NCBI GenBank assembly: GCA_023386315.1
Contig: JAEWJZ010000014.1
Location: 315,001 to 379,000, forward strand
Source of the DNA: Bacillota bacterium
GTDB lineage: Bacteria > Bacillota > Clostridia > Lachnospirales > Lachnospiraceae
Reading direction: 5' to 3'
Length of the DNA: 64,000 nucleotides
In this document: positions 22,228 through 31,060 of the stretch, one piece after another
How the letters are laid out: every line of letters starts with the position of its first letter
How positions within the stretch are numbered: position 1 is the stretch's first letter
Translations under genes and position numbers: made by a program
Notes under the pieces: model-generated
The model's input: only the letters and a program-made list of their open reading frames with translations
What the model was told of the DNA's origin: nothing
Databases searched by the model: none

Positions 22228-23907
22228 TTATCTGCCTTTTCCGTTGGCTTTTTCCATATGGATATTTTTACCTTTGATTTTTACGTCCTTCATGGCAGTT
22301 AACACGGCATCAGCACTTTCTCTTGGAACTTCTACAAATGTATATTTGTCATACATGTCGATGCTTCCAACCATCTTGCCGGGCATACCGGATTCTCCGG
22401 CAATGGCACCAAGAATATCTCCTGGTTTTACGTTCTGGTTCTTACCAATGTTAATGAATAAGCGGGCCATGTCTTCTCTGGAAGAAGAATCATATCTTCC
22501 GCCGTTTCCTCCGCGTCCGTTGCCTCTTCCTCTGCCTCTGCTGCCGTTTCCGCCTCCGAAGCCTTCCAGCTCGTCAAGGGAACGGGGTTCTCTGGTATCG
22601 ATGATGTCTTCGTTTTCTTCGCCCATCATCATGCGCAAGAGGGCTGCTGCCAGATCAAGAGAAGTGTAATCCTCTTCCAAGAGTTTCTTCTCAATGATAT
22701 TAACAGTCTTGCTTAAATCTGTATCACCGATGGTAGCTGCAACGCCTTCCAGAATCTTATCTACCTTGATGGCGGTTACATCGTTGAGTGATGGAATTGC
22801 CTGAGGTACGATCTTGGTCTTACAGTAACGCTGAATGTCACGAAGCTTGTATACTTCCTTGCCTACCACGAAGCTGAATGCGATTCCTTCACGGCCGGCA
22901 CGGCCTGTACGGCCGATACGGTGTACATAGTACTCGTCATCCTGGGGAAGGTCATAGTTAAATACCGCTTCTACGTCGTCTACGTCGATTCCACGGGCTG
23001 CCACATCGGTTGCCACAAGAATCTCTGTCTTACCGTTACGGAAGCTGTTCATAACGCGGTCACGCTGGATCTGCTTTAAGTCTCCATGAAGACCTTCTGC
23101 AAAATATCCTCTGCCCTGAAGTGCCTGCACCAGCTCATCTACCTGCTTTTTGGTGTTGCAGAAAACAACGGAAAGCTTCGGCGCATACATATCTAAAAGA
23201 CGGCACATTACTTCCACTTTGCTCTTTTGCTTTACCTCATAGTAATACTGGGTTACTTTCGGTACAGTCAGTTCTTTCTTTACTACCTTTACATTTACCG
23301 GCTCCTGCTGGAACTTTCTTGCAATATCAAGAATTGCCGGAGGCATGGTAGCGGAAAACATCACTGTCTGACGTTCTTCGGGAAGCTGGCTTAAGATCGT
23401 TTCCATATCCTCTAAAAATCCCATATTCAGCATCTCATCTGCCTCATCCATAACTACCGTATGAACAAAGTCAAACTTAACGGTTTTCCGGCGCATATGG
23501 TCCATAACACGTCCCGGTGTTCCAATAATGATCTGAGTACCGTCTTTTAAGGAACGGATCTGTTTCACAATGTCCTGGCCGCCATAGATCGGGACAACCT
23601 TCACACCATGCATATATTTAGCAAGCCTGCGGATCTCATCTGCCACCTGAATTGCAAGCTCTCTGGTTGGACAGAGGGCCACCGCCTGAAGCTTTTTTAC
23701 CTTAGGGTCAATTTTCTGTAACAGGGGAATTCCAAAGGCTGCGGTCTTTCCCGTTCCTGTCTGGGCCTGACCAATGATATCTCTTCCTTCCAGCTGAACC
23801 GGAATTGCCTGGGTCTGGATCGGAGATGCCTCTTCAAATCCCATATCTGCTACTGCCCGCAGAATTCTTTCATCTAATTGTAATTCATCAAATCTTACTG
23901 TTTCCAT
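22228..23907 (-). CDS. DEAD-box ATP-dependent RNA helicase with C-terminal RNA-binding domain
   Basis: A 559-residue helicase. Motifs: Q-motif near residues 24-33, AQTGTGKT 48-55, PTRELA 80-85, DEAD 154-157, SAT 185-187, then HRIGRTGRAGREG near 332. After the core there is a helical dimer-like segment, a Gly/Arg-rich linker at about 450-475, and a DbpA-type RNA-binding domain to the end (VGSIDMYDKYTFVEVP). This is the CsdA/DeaD/CshA architecture involved in ribosome assembly and RNA decay. It has its own promoter and a structured leader of about 130 nt upstream, as often in cold-responsive helicase genes. Confidence 0.93.
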   Translation of the reverse strand: METVRFDELQLDERILRAVADMGFEEASPIQTQAIPVQLEGRDIIGQAQTGTGKTAAFGIPLLQKIDPKVKKLQAVALCPTRELAIQVADEIRRLAKYMHGVKVVPIYGGQDIVKQIRSLKDGTQIIIGTPGRVMDHMRRKTVKFDFVHTVVMDEADEMLNMGFLEDMETILSQLPEERQTVMFSATMPPAILDIARKFQQEPVNVKVVKKELTVPKVTQYYYEVKQKSKVEVMCRLLDMYAPKLSVVFCNTKKQVDELVQALQGRGYFAEGLHGDLKQIQRDRVMNSFRNGKTEILVATDVAARGIDVDDVEAVFNYDLPQDDEYYVHRIGRTGRAGREGIAFSFVVGKEVYKLRDIQRYCKTKIVPQAIPSLNDVTAIKVDKILEGVAATIGDTDLSKTVNIIEKKLLEEDYTSLDLAAALLRMMMGEENEDIIDTREPRSLDELEGFGGGNGSRGRGRGNGRGGNGGRYDSSSREDMARLFINIGKNQNVKPGDILGAIAGESGMPGKMVGSIDMYDKYTFVEVPRESADAVLTAMKDVKIKGKNIHMEKANGKGR

Positions 23908-23983
23908 AAATGATTAATTCCTTTCTCATTGCCAGCCGGGTTCTTATGTTGCCGACGGCCGCACAAACACACTATCGCAAACA

Positions 23984-24070
23984 AAACGAGAGGTATCAGG
24001 CACGTCTCAGACCTTCATCCTCTCGTTTCACACGAAAGTAAAGTATAGCAGAGTTTTTTTTTCGTGTCAA
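23984..24070 (-). promoter_or_regulatory. Helicase promoter and leader hairpin
   Basis: On the minus strand TTGACA (24065-24070) is 17 bp from TATACT (24042-24047), so RNA starts near 24035, some 128 nt before the ATG. Inside the leader AAACGAGAGG (23984-23993) and CCTCTCGTTT (24019-24028) are exact inverted arms with a 25-base loop. The hairpin could act in attenuation, autoregulation by the helicase, or RNA stability. Confidence 0.65.
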
Positions 24071-24097
24071 GGGAATCATATTAAATAATTCTCCATG

Positions 24098-25027
24098 TTA
24101 TTTTTTTAACCACCCTTTTCTGGTGAAATACCATATTTCCAGAACAATCAGAAGTATGCTTATGAGGATACAAAGCGGATATCCGTATGTCCAGCTAAGC
24201 TCCGGCATATTTTTAAAATTCATGCCATACCAGCCTGCGATGAGAGACAGGGGAGCAAAAACAGCGGTCACCATGGTAAGAAAGGACAAAGCATGATTCT
24301 GTTTCATTTCCATACGCACCTGATACATCTCACGGATCTGCTGGGCATATTCCCTCAGTTCCCTTCCGTACTCCGCAAGCCTTGCCATTCTCCCTGTAAA
24401 CAAGTGAAACAACGCCCGTTCTTCCTCCTTTAACAGCCCGTTGTAATTCTCCGTTAAGGTCTGGCTCATGTTCATCAGCTGCCCGTAATAGGACGTAACC
24501 TTTGCAAGTTCCTTTCTGGCCTTTAGAATGATTCCCAGCACGTCTTCCTTTTCCCTTCTGCCGCTCATGATTCTGTCTTCCATTTCTGTTAAGTGTTCCT
24601 CATATTTCTGAAGATATTCAATCTCGTCCCTGACCTGGTATTCCAGAAACTCAAACAGCAGATGGGCCGGGTAGACTTTGTCAAAAATCTGTGTCTTATC
24701 CATCTCCTTCAGCATTCTGTCTGCTTCCCCGCTGTCATCAATCAGGATCAGGCGGTTCTCATTCATGTAATAGCCAAACACCAGCGGGCGCTTTAAAGGA
24801 TTTTTCTTCACAGGAATTACCAGCGTACCTACAATACAGTCTTTTAACAAATCCGTCCTGCAGTACTGGCCCCGTTCCAGATTCCGGATCAGCAAATGAT
24901 CCTCATAACGGGTATGATGTCTGTTTGTATACTCTTCCCTGCTTAAAATTTCAATCAGAACATCATCCTCTGATACAGATTCTTCCGCCTTCACAGGAAT
25001 CAGTCTTTTGTTTAATTTATATCTCAC
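24098..25027 (-). CDS. corA: CorA family divalent cation transporter
   Basis: A 309-residue membrane channel protein. A large cytoplasmic alpha/beta N-terminal domain is followed by long stalk helices (about residues 140-245) and two C-terminal membrane helices; the signature YGMNF sits at about residue 268, at the end of the first helix (LSFLTMVTAVFAPLSLIAGW). CorA pentamers carry Mg2+, Co2+ or Ni2+. GGAGG precedes the ATG by six bases. It is a single-gene unit. The loop after GMN carries the usual acidic residue (NMPE). Confidence 0.9.
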   Translation of the reverse strand: MRYKLNKRLIPVKAEESVSEDDVLIEILSREEYTNRHHTRYEDHLLIRNLERGQYCRTDLLKDCIVGTLVIPVKKNPLKRPLVFGYYMNENRLILIDDSGEADRMLKEMDKTQIFDKVYPAHLLFEFLEYQVRDEIEYLQKYEEHLTEMEDRIMSGRREKEDVLGIILKARKELAKVTSYYGQLMNMSQTLTENYNGLLKEEERALFHLFTGRMARLAEYGRELREYAQQIREMYQVRMEMKQNHALSFLTMVTAVFAPLSLIAGWYGMNFKNMPELSWTYGYPLCILISILLIVLEIWYFTRKGWLKK

Positions 25028-25117
25028 ATCTGTTTCCTCCTAAAACCCGATACTTGGTCTTTTCCCAGACCTGCCTTTTTAAAGTTTAGTACCTGATATT
25101 CCTGTTGTCAATAGAAC

Positions 25118-25170
25118 AGGCCCTTTTGGCAAAAGCTACGGACTCTCATCCTGGTTTCACCAAAAAGGCC
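25118..25170. terminator. Stem-loop between the kinase-like gene and corA
   Basis: AGGCCCTTTTGG (25118-25129) pairs with CCAAAAAGGCC (25160-25170) at 10 of 11 positions. It lies 30 bp after the stop of the amino-acid transporter operon. The T-run on the minus strand is poor, so it is a probable rather than certain terminator. Confidence 0.5.
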
Positions 25171-25199
25171 TATTTTAATAGGAAACTTCTGAATTCATT

Positions 25200-25796
25200 T
25201 TATACTTCAAATAACTGATGTACAATCTCTGCAATCAGTTTTGCAGTTCCGGTCACACCAAGTAAAGAGGAGTCAATCATCAGCTGTTTATGCTCCGGAT
25301 CACCGGGTAGATAGCCTGCATATTTTTTGTGGTATGCATTCCGGGCTTTATCTACAGAGATGATCATTTTTTTCGCCTCAGCCTCTGTCATGCCAAGAGT
25401 CTCCACACAGTTTTCCAGACGTTTCTCATAAGAAGCGTAAATAAAAATGTTGATGTTATTCTTATGTTTCTCCAGAAGAAAATCAGAACATCTGCCAACC
25501 AGAATACAGCTTGATTTTTTTGCCAGATCCAGAATAATACCTTTCTGCACATCAAAGATAATATCCTGCATGTATTCTTCATCAGTTCCAAGAGGAAACA
25601 TTCTTGGCAGAAAGCTTTGCCTGGACTTTTCCTCCTCGTTGCTCACCGTAGAGACAGGCAGATTCAGCTTGTTTGCAACTTCCTCCACAATATCCCGGTC
25701 ATAAAACTCCACCCCCAGAATCCTCGACAGCTCCCTTGCAATGGAGCGTCCAAGGCTGCCGAATTCGCGGGTAATGGTGATCGTAAACTTCTCCAT
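25200..25796 (-). CDS. Cytidylate kinase-like family protein
   Basis: A 198-residue P-loop kinase-fold protein beginning ITITREFGSLGRSIARELS (altered Walker A, G-S-x-G-R), then YDRDIVEEVA and the block SCILVGRCSDFLL, typical of the cytidylate kinase-like family (PF13189) rather than true Cmk. The C-terminal half has AYHKKYAGYLPGDPEHKQLMIDSSLLG, matching the family NYY...DYDLCINSS pattern. The substrate is unknown. It is last in the amino-acid ABC operon, 15 bp after a permease gene. Confidence 0.8.
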   Translation of the reverse strand: MEKFTITITREFGSLGRSIARELSRILGVEFYDRDIVEEVANKLNLPVSTVSNEEEKSRQSFLPRMFPLGTDEEYMQDIIFDVQKGIILDLAKKSSCILVGRCSDFLLEKHKNNINIFIYASYEKRLENCVETLGMTEAEAKKMIISVDKARNAYHKKYAGYLPGDPEHKQLMIDSSLLGVTGTAKLIAEIVHQLFEV

Positions 25797-25811
25797 AAAA
25801 GATGTACCTCC

Positions 25812-26474
25812 CTAACCGGTTACAATTGTTTTCTGATATCCCCTGACTACACAGCTGAGCGTGAAGCAGATGGCAAAATAGCAAAGAGCCTCAAAAGCAA
25901 ACAGCATCATCATTCCCCGGACATCGTAGATGCTGCCCAGGACTACGGCGCAGTTCCTCATGAATTCGGCTACGTCCACCATTTTTAAGAATGAGGTATC
26001 CTTGATAATAGTAATGACCTGGCTTAAAAGAGCCGGAATGACCTTTTTATACGTCTGAGGCAGTACTATATACCACAATGTCTGTAAAAAACTAAAGCCC
26101 TGTGACTGCGCCCCTTCAAACTGCCCCTTTGGAATAGAGTTTAATCCACCACGGAAGATCTCCGCCATAACTGCAGAAGTGAACAGGGAAATGGCAAATA
26201 CCGATACTCCTACTTTATTCCCTTTTACCGTAAAATAGATCCAGAGAATCCACAAAAGGTTGGGGGTGCAGCGGAAGAATTCTGTATAAACTGCAACCAA
26301 AGTCCCGGCCCATCTCCATTTGCCGGAAGAATAGGTCCGGATCAGTGCCAGTATTGTTCCGAAAAAAATGCTGATTATGGTAGCCAGTACGGCGATCATT
26401 ACCGTCATCTGCAAACCCTTCAGCATGAAAAGTACATTTGCCGGTGTAAATATCTGTTGAAATAATTCTAACAT
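25812..26474 (-). CDS. Polar amino acid ABC transporter permease
   Basis: A 220-residue His/Glu/Gln/Arg/opine-type permease with about five membrane helices. The family signature EFFRCTPNLLWILW and the EAA loop RGGLNSIPKGQFEGAQSQGF (cytoplasmic contact with the ATPase) are clear. Its start overlaps the end of the preceding permease by 7 bp, so the two are translationally coupled and form a heterodimeric channel. Confidence 0.92.
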   Translation of the reverse strand: MLELFQQIFTPANVLFMLKGLQMTVMIAVLATIISIFFGTILALIRTYSSGKWRWAGTLVAVYTEFFRCTPNLLWILWIYFTVKGNKVGVSVFAISLFTSAVMAEIFRGGLNSIPKGQFEGAQSQGFSFLQTLWYIVLPQTYKKVIPALLSQVITIIKDTSFLKMVDVAEFMRNCAVVLGSIYDVRGMMMLFAFEALCYFAICFTLSCVVRGYQKTIVTG

Positions 26475-27202
26475 GCTGCCTCCTCGTCTGCCTGTATATC
26501 AAGCTTTTTTGCAACCGGCAGCCGCATGGAGCGGATCTCCAAATATCTTGCCAGTCTGGCTAACGGGAAACAGATAATAAAGTACATCACTGCACTGGTA
26601 AAATAAGCCTGTGCAAAATACCCTCTGTCAGCGCCCCAGGAATCGGTAAAATACATCAGATCCATACCGGCAACCATGGCCAGGATGGAAGTATTCTTTA
26701 CCAGATTTAAAGCCTGATTGGCAAGAGGGGGCATAATAATCTTAATGGTCTGAGGCAGAATGATATGATACATGGTTTCCAGATAGCTAAAACCCTGGGA
26801 TGCTGCTGCCTCGGACTGCCCCTTAGGTATGGCTTCAATTCCGGTTCTTATAACCTCGGAAATATAGGCACCATGATATACTCCTACGCCGATCACCCCT
26901 AACACAAACTTGGGGATACGAAACCCCGAACTGGAAAATAACATGGGAAGAACCGAGTAATAACACATGACCTGCAAAGCCAGAGGCGTATTCTGTATAA
27001 ATTCCACATAAATTCGTGAAATGATCTTGAGCAGCTTCCACTTGGAGGTGGAGAACATGCCGAATAACACTCCAAGGACCAGCGCAACCGCCAGTCCTGT
27101 CAGTGAAATTCGAAGCGTCATAAGAAATCCAGGGATATAATATTCGGGGAATGCCGCAAAGAGGGCACTCCATCGTTTTCCATCAAAAAGACCTTTAATC
27201 AT
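26468..27202 (-). CDS. Polar amino acid ABC transporter permease
   Basis: A 244-residue permease of the same family as its neighbour, with YVEFIQNTPLALQVM and the EAA loop RTGIEAIPKGQSEAAASQGF. Five hydrophobic helices are seen. It is 26 bp downstream of the substrate-binding protein gene and overlaps the next permease. Together with the ATPase and the binding protein it makes a complete importer, closest to glutamate/aspartate systems. Confidence 0.92.
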   Translation of the reverse strand: MIKGLFDGKRWSALFAAFPEYYIPGFLMTLRISLTGLAVALVLGVLFGMFSTSKWKLLKIISRIYVEFIQNTPLALQVMCYYSVLPMLFSSSGFRIPKFVLGVIGVGVYHGAYISEVIRTGIEAIPKGQSEAAASQGFSYLETMYHIILPQTIKIIMPPLANQALNLVKNTSILAMVAGMDLMYFTDSWGADRGYFAQAYFTSAVMYFIICFPLARLARYLEIRSMRLPVAKKLDIQADEEAAC

Positions 27203-27228
27203 GTCATTTTTCCTTTACTTAAAACAGC

Positions 27229-28125
27229 TTACTGTAATCCCCATTGATCCTGAAGTTTCTTCATGGAACCATCAGAAAGCATGGAAGTAACTTTTTTCTC
27301 AACCGCCTCAGCAAGACCTGTATTGTCCTTTGCAGCTGCAATTCCATAATCCTGCTCTGCAAAACGGTCTTCCAGAATCTGATTGCCGTCATTTACATAA
27401 CCTGCAAGAATCGCGCGGTCAACAGAGAAGCAGTCAATCTGCTTGGTTGCCAGTGCCTGAGCCAGTGCAGGATATCCGTCAAATTCCTGGAACTGCGGGT
27501 TAACCTTTAATCCCTTTTCATCCACGTATTTCTTAAATCCGTCCTTTGTTGTGGAGGACTGGGCAACTCCGATTATTTTTCCGTCTAAATCCTCAATAGA
27601 GCTGATGCCGGAATCTTTATTTACTAAAAGACCAACTGCATCGGTATAGTATGGGGTGGAGAAATTATAGGTTTCTTTTCTTTCCGGTGTAATGGTAAAG
27701 GTTGCAATAACCAGATCGATTTCCCCATTTTCTAATAAAGGTCCTCTTGTTTTTGCGGTCACGCCCTGGAATTCCACCAGTTTCTTTTCCTTCGCCTCGG
27801 CTGCGCTGCATCCAAAGATCGATCCGGCGATCTCATATGCAAGATCATCTTCAAAACCTTCGTATTCTCCAGTCGCTGTATTTTGCAGGCTGAACTTGGG
27901 AATATCTGACTTACAGCCAACTTTTAACACACCGCGGTCAATAATCTTCTGTACATCTTTTGCATCAGCACCTGTTTTGCCTGCTCCGGTTGTTGCTTCT
28001 GCAGAAGAACCTGCAGCTTTCGTATCGGCCGGTGCAGCGGTTGTCTCCGGTGCTTTGGAACCACATGCAGTTAAGGCAGCTGTCATTACAAACGCCATTG
28101 CCAGGGATAACATTTTCTTCATCAT
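27229..28125 (-). CDS. Amino acid ABC transporter substrate-binding lipoprotein
   Basis: A 298-residue secreted lipoprotein. The signal peptide ends in the lipobox LTAC (Cys21), followed by a Thr/Ala/Ser-rich linker. The mature part is a bacterial SBP family 3 domain (GVLKVGCKSDIPKFS, EGFEDDLAYEIAG, NGEIDLVIATFTITPERKE, IIGVAQSSTTKDGF). The ITPER motif contacts the amino-acid carboxylate. The closest general resemblance is to GluB/PEB1-type glutamate/aspartate binders, but the specificity is not certain. It is the second gene of the operon. Confidence 0.9.
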   Translation of the reverse strand: MMKKMLSLAMAFVMTAALTACGSKAPETTAAPADTKAAGSSAEATTGAGKTGADAKDVQKIIDRGVLKVGCKSDIPKFSLQNTATGEYEGFEDDLAYEIAGSIFGCSAAEAKEKKLVEFQGVTAKTRGPLLENGEIDLVIATFTITPERKETYNFSTPYYTDAVGLLVNKDSGISSIEDLDGKIIGVAQSSTTKDGFKKYVDEKGLKVNPQFQEFDGYPALAQALATKQIDCFSVDRAILAGYVNDGNQILEDRFAEQDYGIAAAKDNTGLAEAVEKKVTSMLSDGSMKKLQDQWGLQ

Positions 28126-28167
28126 AATTGTTTCCTCCTCAATATTTTTATTATATTAAACAACACC

Positions 28168-28899
28168 CTAATGAAGGATTTTGCTTAAGAACGCTTTTGT
28201 CCGCTCATGTTCCGGACATTCAAAGAAGTGTTCCGGTGTTCCCTCTTCCAGAATATACCCGCCATCCATAAAAATTACCCGGTCTGCAACCTGACGGGCA
28301 AAGCCCATCTCGTGTGTCACACAGATCATGGTAATATTTTCATGAGCCAGCTCCACCATAACATTTAATACCTCCTGCACCATCTCAGGGTCCAGGGCGG
28401 AAGTCGGTTCGTCAAATAAAATCAGCGGCTGCTTCGTGCATAAGGCTCTGGCAATCGCCACCCTCTGCTGCTGTCCGCCGGAAAGCTGAACCGGATAATT
28501 GCCCGCTTTTTCTTTCAAACCCACACGTTCCAGACATTTCATTGCCATTTTTTTTGCTTCTTCCCTGGGAACATGCTGAAGTTTTACGGGTGCCAGTGTC
28601 AGATTTTCCAGAACCGTCAGATGGGGATATAAATTAAATTGCTGAAATACCATAGATGAGTATTTTTTTGCCATTTCCAAATGATTTTTCTTTGTTACCT
28701 GTGTTCCTGCCACGGTAATGGTGCCGCTGGTAGGTTCCTCCAAATAGTTAATACAACGGATAAACGTGGATTTTCCGGAGCCGGATGGTCCGATGATAAC
28801 CAGTTTTTCCCCTTCCCTGACCGTAAGACTGATATCCTTTAATACCTCAAGGTCTCCGAAGTTCTTTTTTAAGTTTTCAACTTTCACCATATCTGGCAT
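28168..28899 (-). CDS. Polar amino acid ABC transporter ATP-binding protein
   Basis: A 243-residue ATPase. The start at 28899 is supported by AGAGGGG; the upstream ATG at 28941 falls in the leader hairpin region. Walker [11 protein letters not shown]-loop [15 protein letters not shown], signature [15 protein letters not shown], Walker [15 protein letters not shown] and the H-loop [12 protein letters not shown] are all intact. It is GlnQ/GltL-like. It is first in the operon, ahead of the binding protein, which is an unusual but known order in Clostridia. Confidence 0.92.
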   Translation of the reverse strand: MPDMVKVENLKKNFGDLEVLKDISLTVREGEKLVIIGPSGSGKSTFIRCINYLEEPTSGTITVAGTQVTKKNHLEMAKKYSSMVFQQFNLYPHLTVLENLTLAPVKLQHVPREEAKKMAMKCLERVGLKEKAGNYPVQLSGGQQQRVAIARALCTKQPLILFDEPTSALDPEMVQEVLNVMVELAHENITMICVTHEMGFARQVADRVIFMDGGYILEEGTPEHFFECPEHERTKAFLSKILH

Positions 28900-28944
28900 G
28901 TTTCCAGCCCCTCTCTGTGTAATTTCCGAAAAAAAGCACAAAGA

Positions 28945-28971
28945 CGCCTAAGAATCTTAAGTTCTTAGGCG
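28945..28971 (-). terminator. Hairpin: peptide-operon terminator and leader element of the amino-acid operon
   Basis: CGCCTAAGAA (28945-28954) and TTCTTAGGCG (28962-28971) are exact inverted arms with loop TCTTAAG; on the minus strand TCTTTGTGC and a run of seven T follow. It ends the peptide transporter operon. Since the next promoter lies upstream of it (29004-29032), the hairpin is also inside the leader of the amino-acid transporter mRNA. Confidence 0.75.
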
Positions 28972-29003
28972 CCTTTGCCCTGTTACGTTTTTATATTGTT
29001 GTT

Positions 29004-29032
29004 ATTATAAAAAGTTTTGCATCAAAAGTCAA
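29004..29032 (-). promoter_or_regulatory. Promoter of the amino-acid ABC operon
   Basis: On the minus strand TTGACT (29027-29032) is 17 bp from TATAAT (29004-29009). The -35 box overlaps the last codon of the upstream ATPase gene. Transcription would start near 28997 and run through the hairpin at 28945-28971 before the first gene. Confidence 0.75.
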
Positions 29033-30024
29033 GAAATATTTTCCCCGGCATAGGGGCAGGATACGAAATGACCGGGAGAAATTTCCGTCATTTCCGGAAT
29101 GTGATTTTTGCATTCTTCCCTGGCATACACACATCTCGTATGGAAATGACAGCCGGCTGGTACACTCATGGGGCTTGGAAGCTCACCGCTTAACATAACC
29201 CGATTTGACCGGGCCGCCATCCTGGGATCGGCCAGGGGTATGGCAGAAAGCAGTGCCTTTGTGTAAGGGTGAAGAGGATTCTCATAAAGCTCATCACTGT
29301 CCGCAATCTCCACAAGCCTTCCTAAATACATCACACCGATTCTGGTAGAGATGTGGCGGACCATGGATAAGTCGTGGGCAACAAACAGGTAGGTAAGCCC
29401 CATCTCCTTTTGTAAATCCTCTAACAGATTAACAACCTGAGCCTGTATGGATACGTCAAGGGCAGAGATGGGCTCATCGCAGAGAAGGAACTCCGGTTCC
29501 ACTAACAGCGCTCTGGCAATACCGATTCTCTGACGCTGTCCGCCGGAAAATTCATATGCATATTTATACATATCATCGGGCTTCAAGCCCACCTTTTTTA
29601 AGATTTCTTCCATTCTGCCTTCCATCTCATCCGAAGATAAACCGGATACTGCAGTCAGGGACTCTTTTAGAATCTCCCGCACATTGTGGTGGGGATCTAA
29701 GGAAGAATATGGATCCTGGAAAATGATCTGCATCTGTTTGTGAACAGACAGAAGCTGCCTGCCTTTTAATCGGGTGATATCCTGATCCTTAAACAAAATG
29801 GAACCGGAAGTGGGATCATACATACGGATTAAAGTACGGCCAAGAGTAGATTTTCCGCATCCGGATTCTCCTACCAGACCGAAGGTTTCCCCTTTTCGAA
29901 TCGCCAGATTAATTTTGTCTACCGCCTTTACCTCAGCTTTTTTCCTGCCGAAAAAGTCTCTGGCCGGGAAATATTTACAAAGATCTCTGGCTTCCAGAAG
30001 GATTTCATTATTTTTATTATCCAT
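29029..30024 (-). CDS. dppF: Peptide ABC transporter ATP-binding protein (DppF/OppF)
   Basis: A 331-residue ATPase. The start at 30024 follows GGAGGT and begins MDNKNNEILLEARDLCKYF; a longer frame reaching 30162 would overlap the preceding gene and lacks a ribosome-binding site. Walker A GESGCGKST, signature FSGGQRQRIGIARAL, Walker B LLCDEPISALDVS, and the C-terminal oligopeptide domain with HPYTKALLSAIP and cysteines (CHFHTRC...C) that may hold an iron-sulfur cluster. It is the last gene of the SBP-B-C-D-F operon. Confidence 0.92.
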   Translation of the reverse strand: MDNKNNEILLEARDLCKYFPARDFFGRKKAEVKAVDKINLAIRKGETFGLVGESGCGKSTLGRTLIRMYDPTSGSILFKDQDITRLKGRQLLSVHKQMQIIFQDPYSSLDPHHNVREILKESLTAVSGLSSDEMEGRMEEILKKVGLKPDDMYKYAYEFSGGQRQRIGIARALLVEPEFLLCDEPISALDVSIQAQVVNLLEDLQKEMGLTYLFVAHDLSMVRHISTRIGVMYLGRLVEIADSDELYENPLHPYTKALLSAIPLADPRMAARSNRVMLSGELPSPMSVPAGCHFHTRCVYAREECKNHIPEMTEISPGHFVSCPYAGENIS

Positions 30025-30028
30025 GCGG

Positions 30029-31045
30029 TTATACCTCCCCTTCCTTATGATCCAGTTCTTCCCCTGAATAGATGCACATGGCTCGCTGGGTGGGGCTGTA
30101 AGTGCGGTACTGAGGAATTTCCTTCCTGCAGTTTTCACAGGCAAACTTACACCGCTCCGCAAATGGACAGCCGGAGGGCGGATTGATCAGCGATGGCGCC
30201 ATGCCAGGAATCGGCTCCAGACGTTCTTTGCTTCCCGACTGGGGTTTTGGAACTGCATGAAGAAGCGCCCTTGTATAGGGATGCTTCGGGGAATAAAAGA
30301 TCTCCTCTGTGGTCCCCTCCTCCATTAAGAGGCCGCCGTACATGACAGCGATTCTATGGCTTAAACTGGCTACTACTCCTAAATCATGGGTAATGAGAAT
30401 GATGCTCATCCCGGTTTCTTCCTGGAGATTCTTAAGAAGATCCAGAATTTGGGCCTGAATTGTCACATCAAGGGCAGTGGTAGGTTCATCAGCAATCAGA
30501 AGCTTCGGTCTGCAGCAAAGAGCCATTGCAATCAGAACCCTCTGTCTCATTCCACCGGAAAACTCGTGTGGATACTGTCCTAACCGTTTCTCCGGTGAGG
30601 GAATTCCTACCTGGTTTAATACTGCAACAGCCTCTTTCTTTGCCGCCTCTTTATCCATGCCGCGGTGTCGTTTTAACACTTCCACCAAATGGGATCCTAT
30701 GGTCTTTAAAGGATTTAAGGCAGTCATGGGATCCTGGAAAATCATGGCGATTTCTTTTCCCCGCATCTTTCTTAGCTGCTCCGGATCCATTGTGAGCATA
30801 TCTTCTCCAGCAAATATAAGCTGATCTGCTTTCACCTCTGCATTATCAGGCATCAGCCCCATGACTGACTTCATAAGTACACTTTTTCCGCTTCCTGATT
30901 CCCCTACGACTGCCAGGATCTCACCGGAGTCTACATGCAGGCTGACTCCGCGCACTGCCTGCACGGTCCTGCCATGAGTATGAAAGGTGGTACGAATGTC
31001 TGCAGCAGACAGTATATTTTCTTTCTTTTTTAATGTCTCATCCAA
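30029..31045 (-). CDS. dppD: Peptide ABC transporter ATP-binding protein (DppD/OppD)
   Basis: A 338-residue ATPase with Walker A GESGSGKSVLMKS, Q-loop IFQDPMTALNPL, signature FSGGMRQRVLIAMAL, Walker B LLIADEPTTALDVT and the C-terminal domain HPYTRALLHAVPKP plus CPFAERCKFACENC (four-cysteine motif). It ends 4 bp before the start of dppF. It works with DppF as the motor of the peptide or nickel-type importer. Confidence 0.92.
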   Translation of the reverse strand: MDETLKKKENILSAADIRTTFHTHGRTVQAVRGVSLHVDSGEILAVVGESGSGKSVLMKSVMGLMPDNAEVKADQLIFAGEDMLTMDPEQLRKMRGKEIAMIFQDPMTALNPLKTIGSHLVEVLKRHRGMDKEAAKKEAVAVLNQVGIPSPEKRLGQYPHEFSGGMRQRVLIAMALCCRPKLLIADEPTTALDVTIQAQILDLLKNLQEETGMSIILITHDLGVVASLSHRIAVMYGGLLMEEGTTEEIFYSPKHPYTRALLHAVPKPQSGSKERLEPIPGMAPSLINPPSGCPFAERCKFACENCRKEIPQYRTYSPTQRAMCIYSGEELDHKEGEV

Positions 31046-31060
31046 TTCTTCGTCCCTCCT

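Noticed and set aside
29029..30162. Longer form of the DppF ATPase starting at 30162
   Set aside because: It would overlap dppD by 130 bp and its first 46 residues have no homology; GGAGGT supports 30024.
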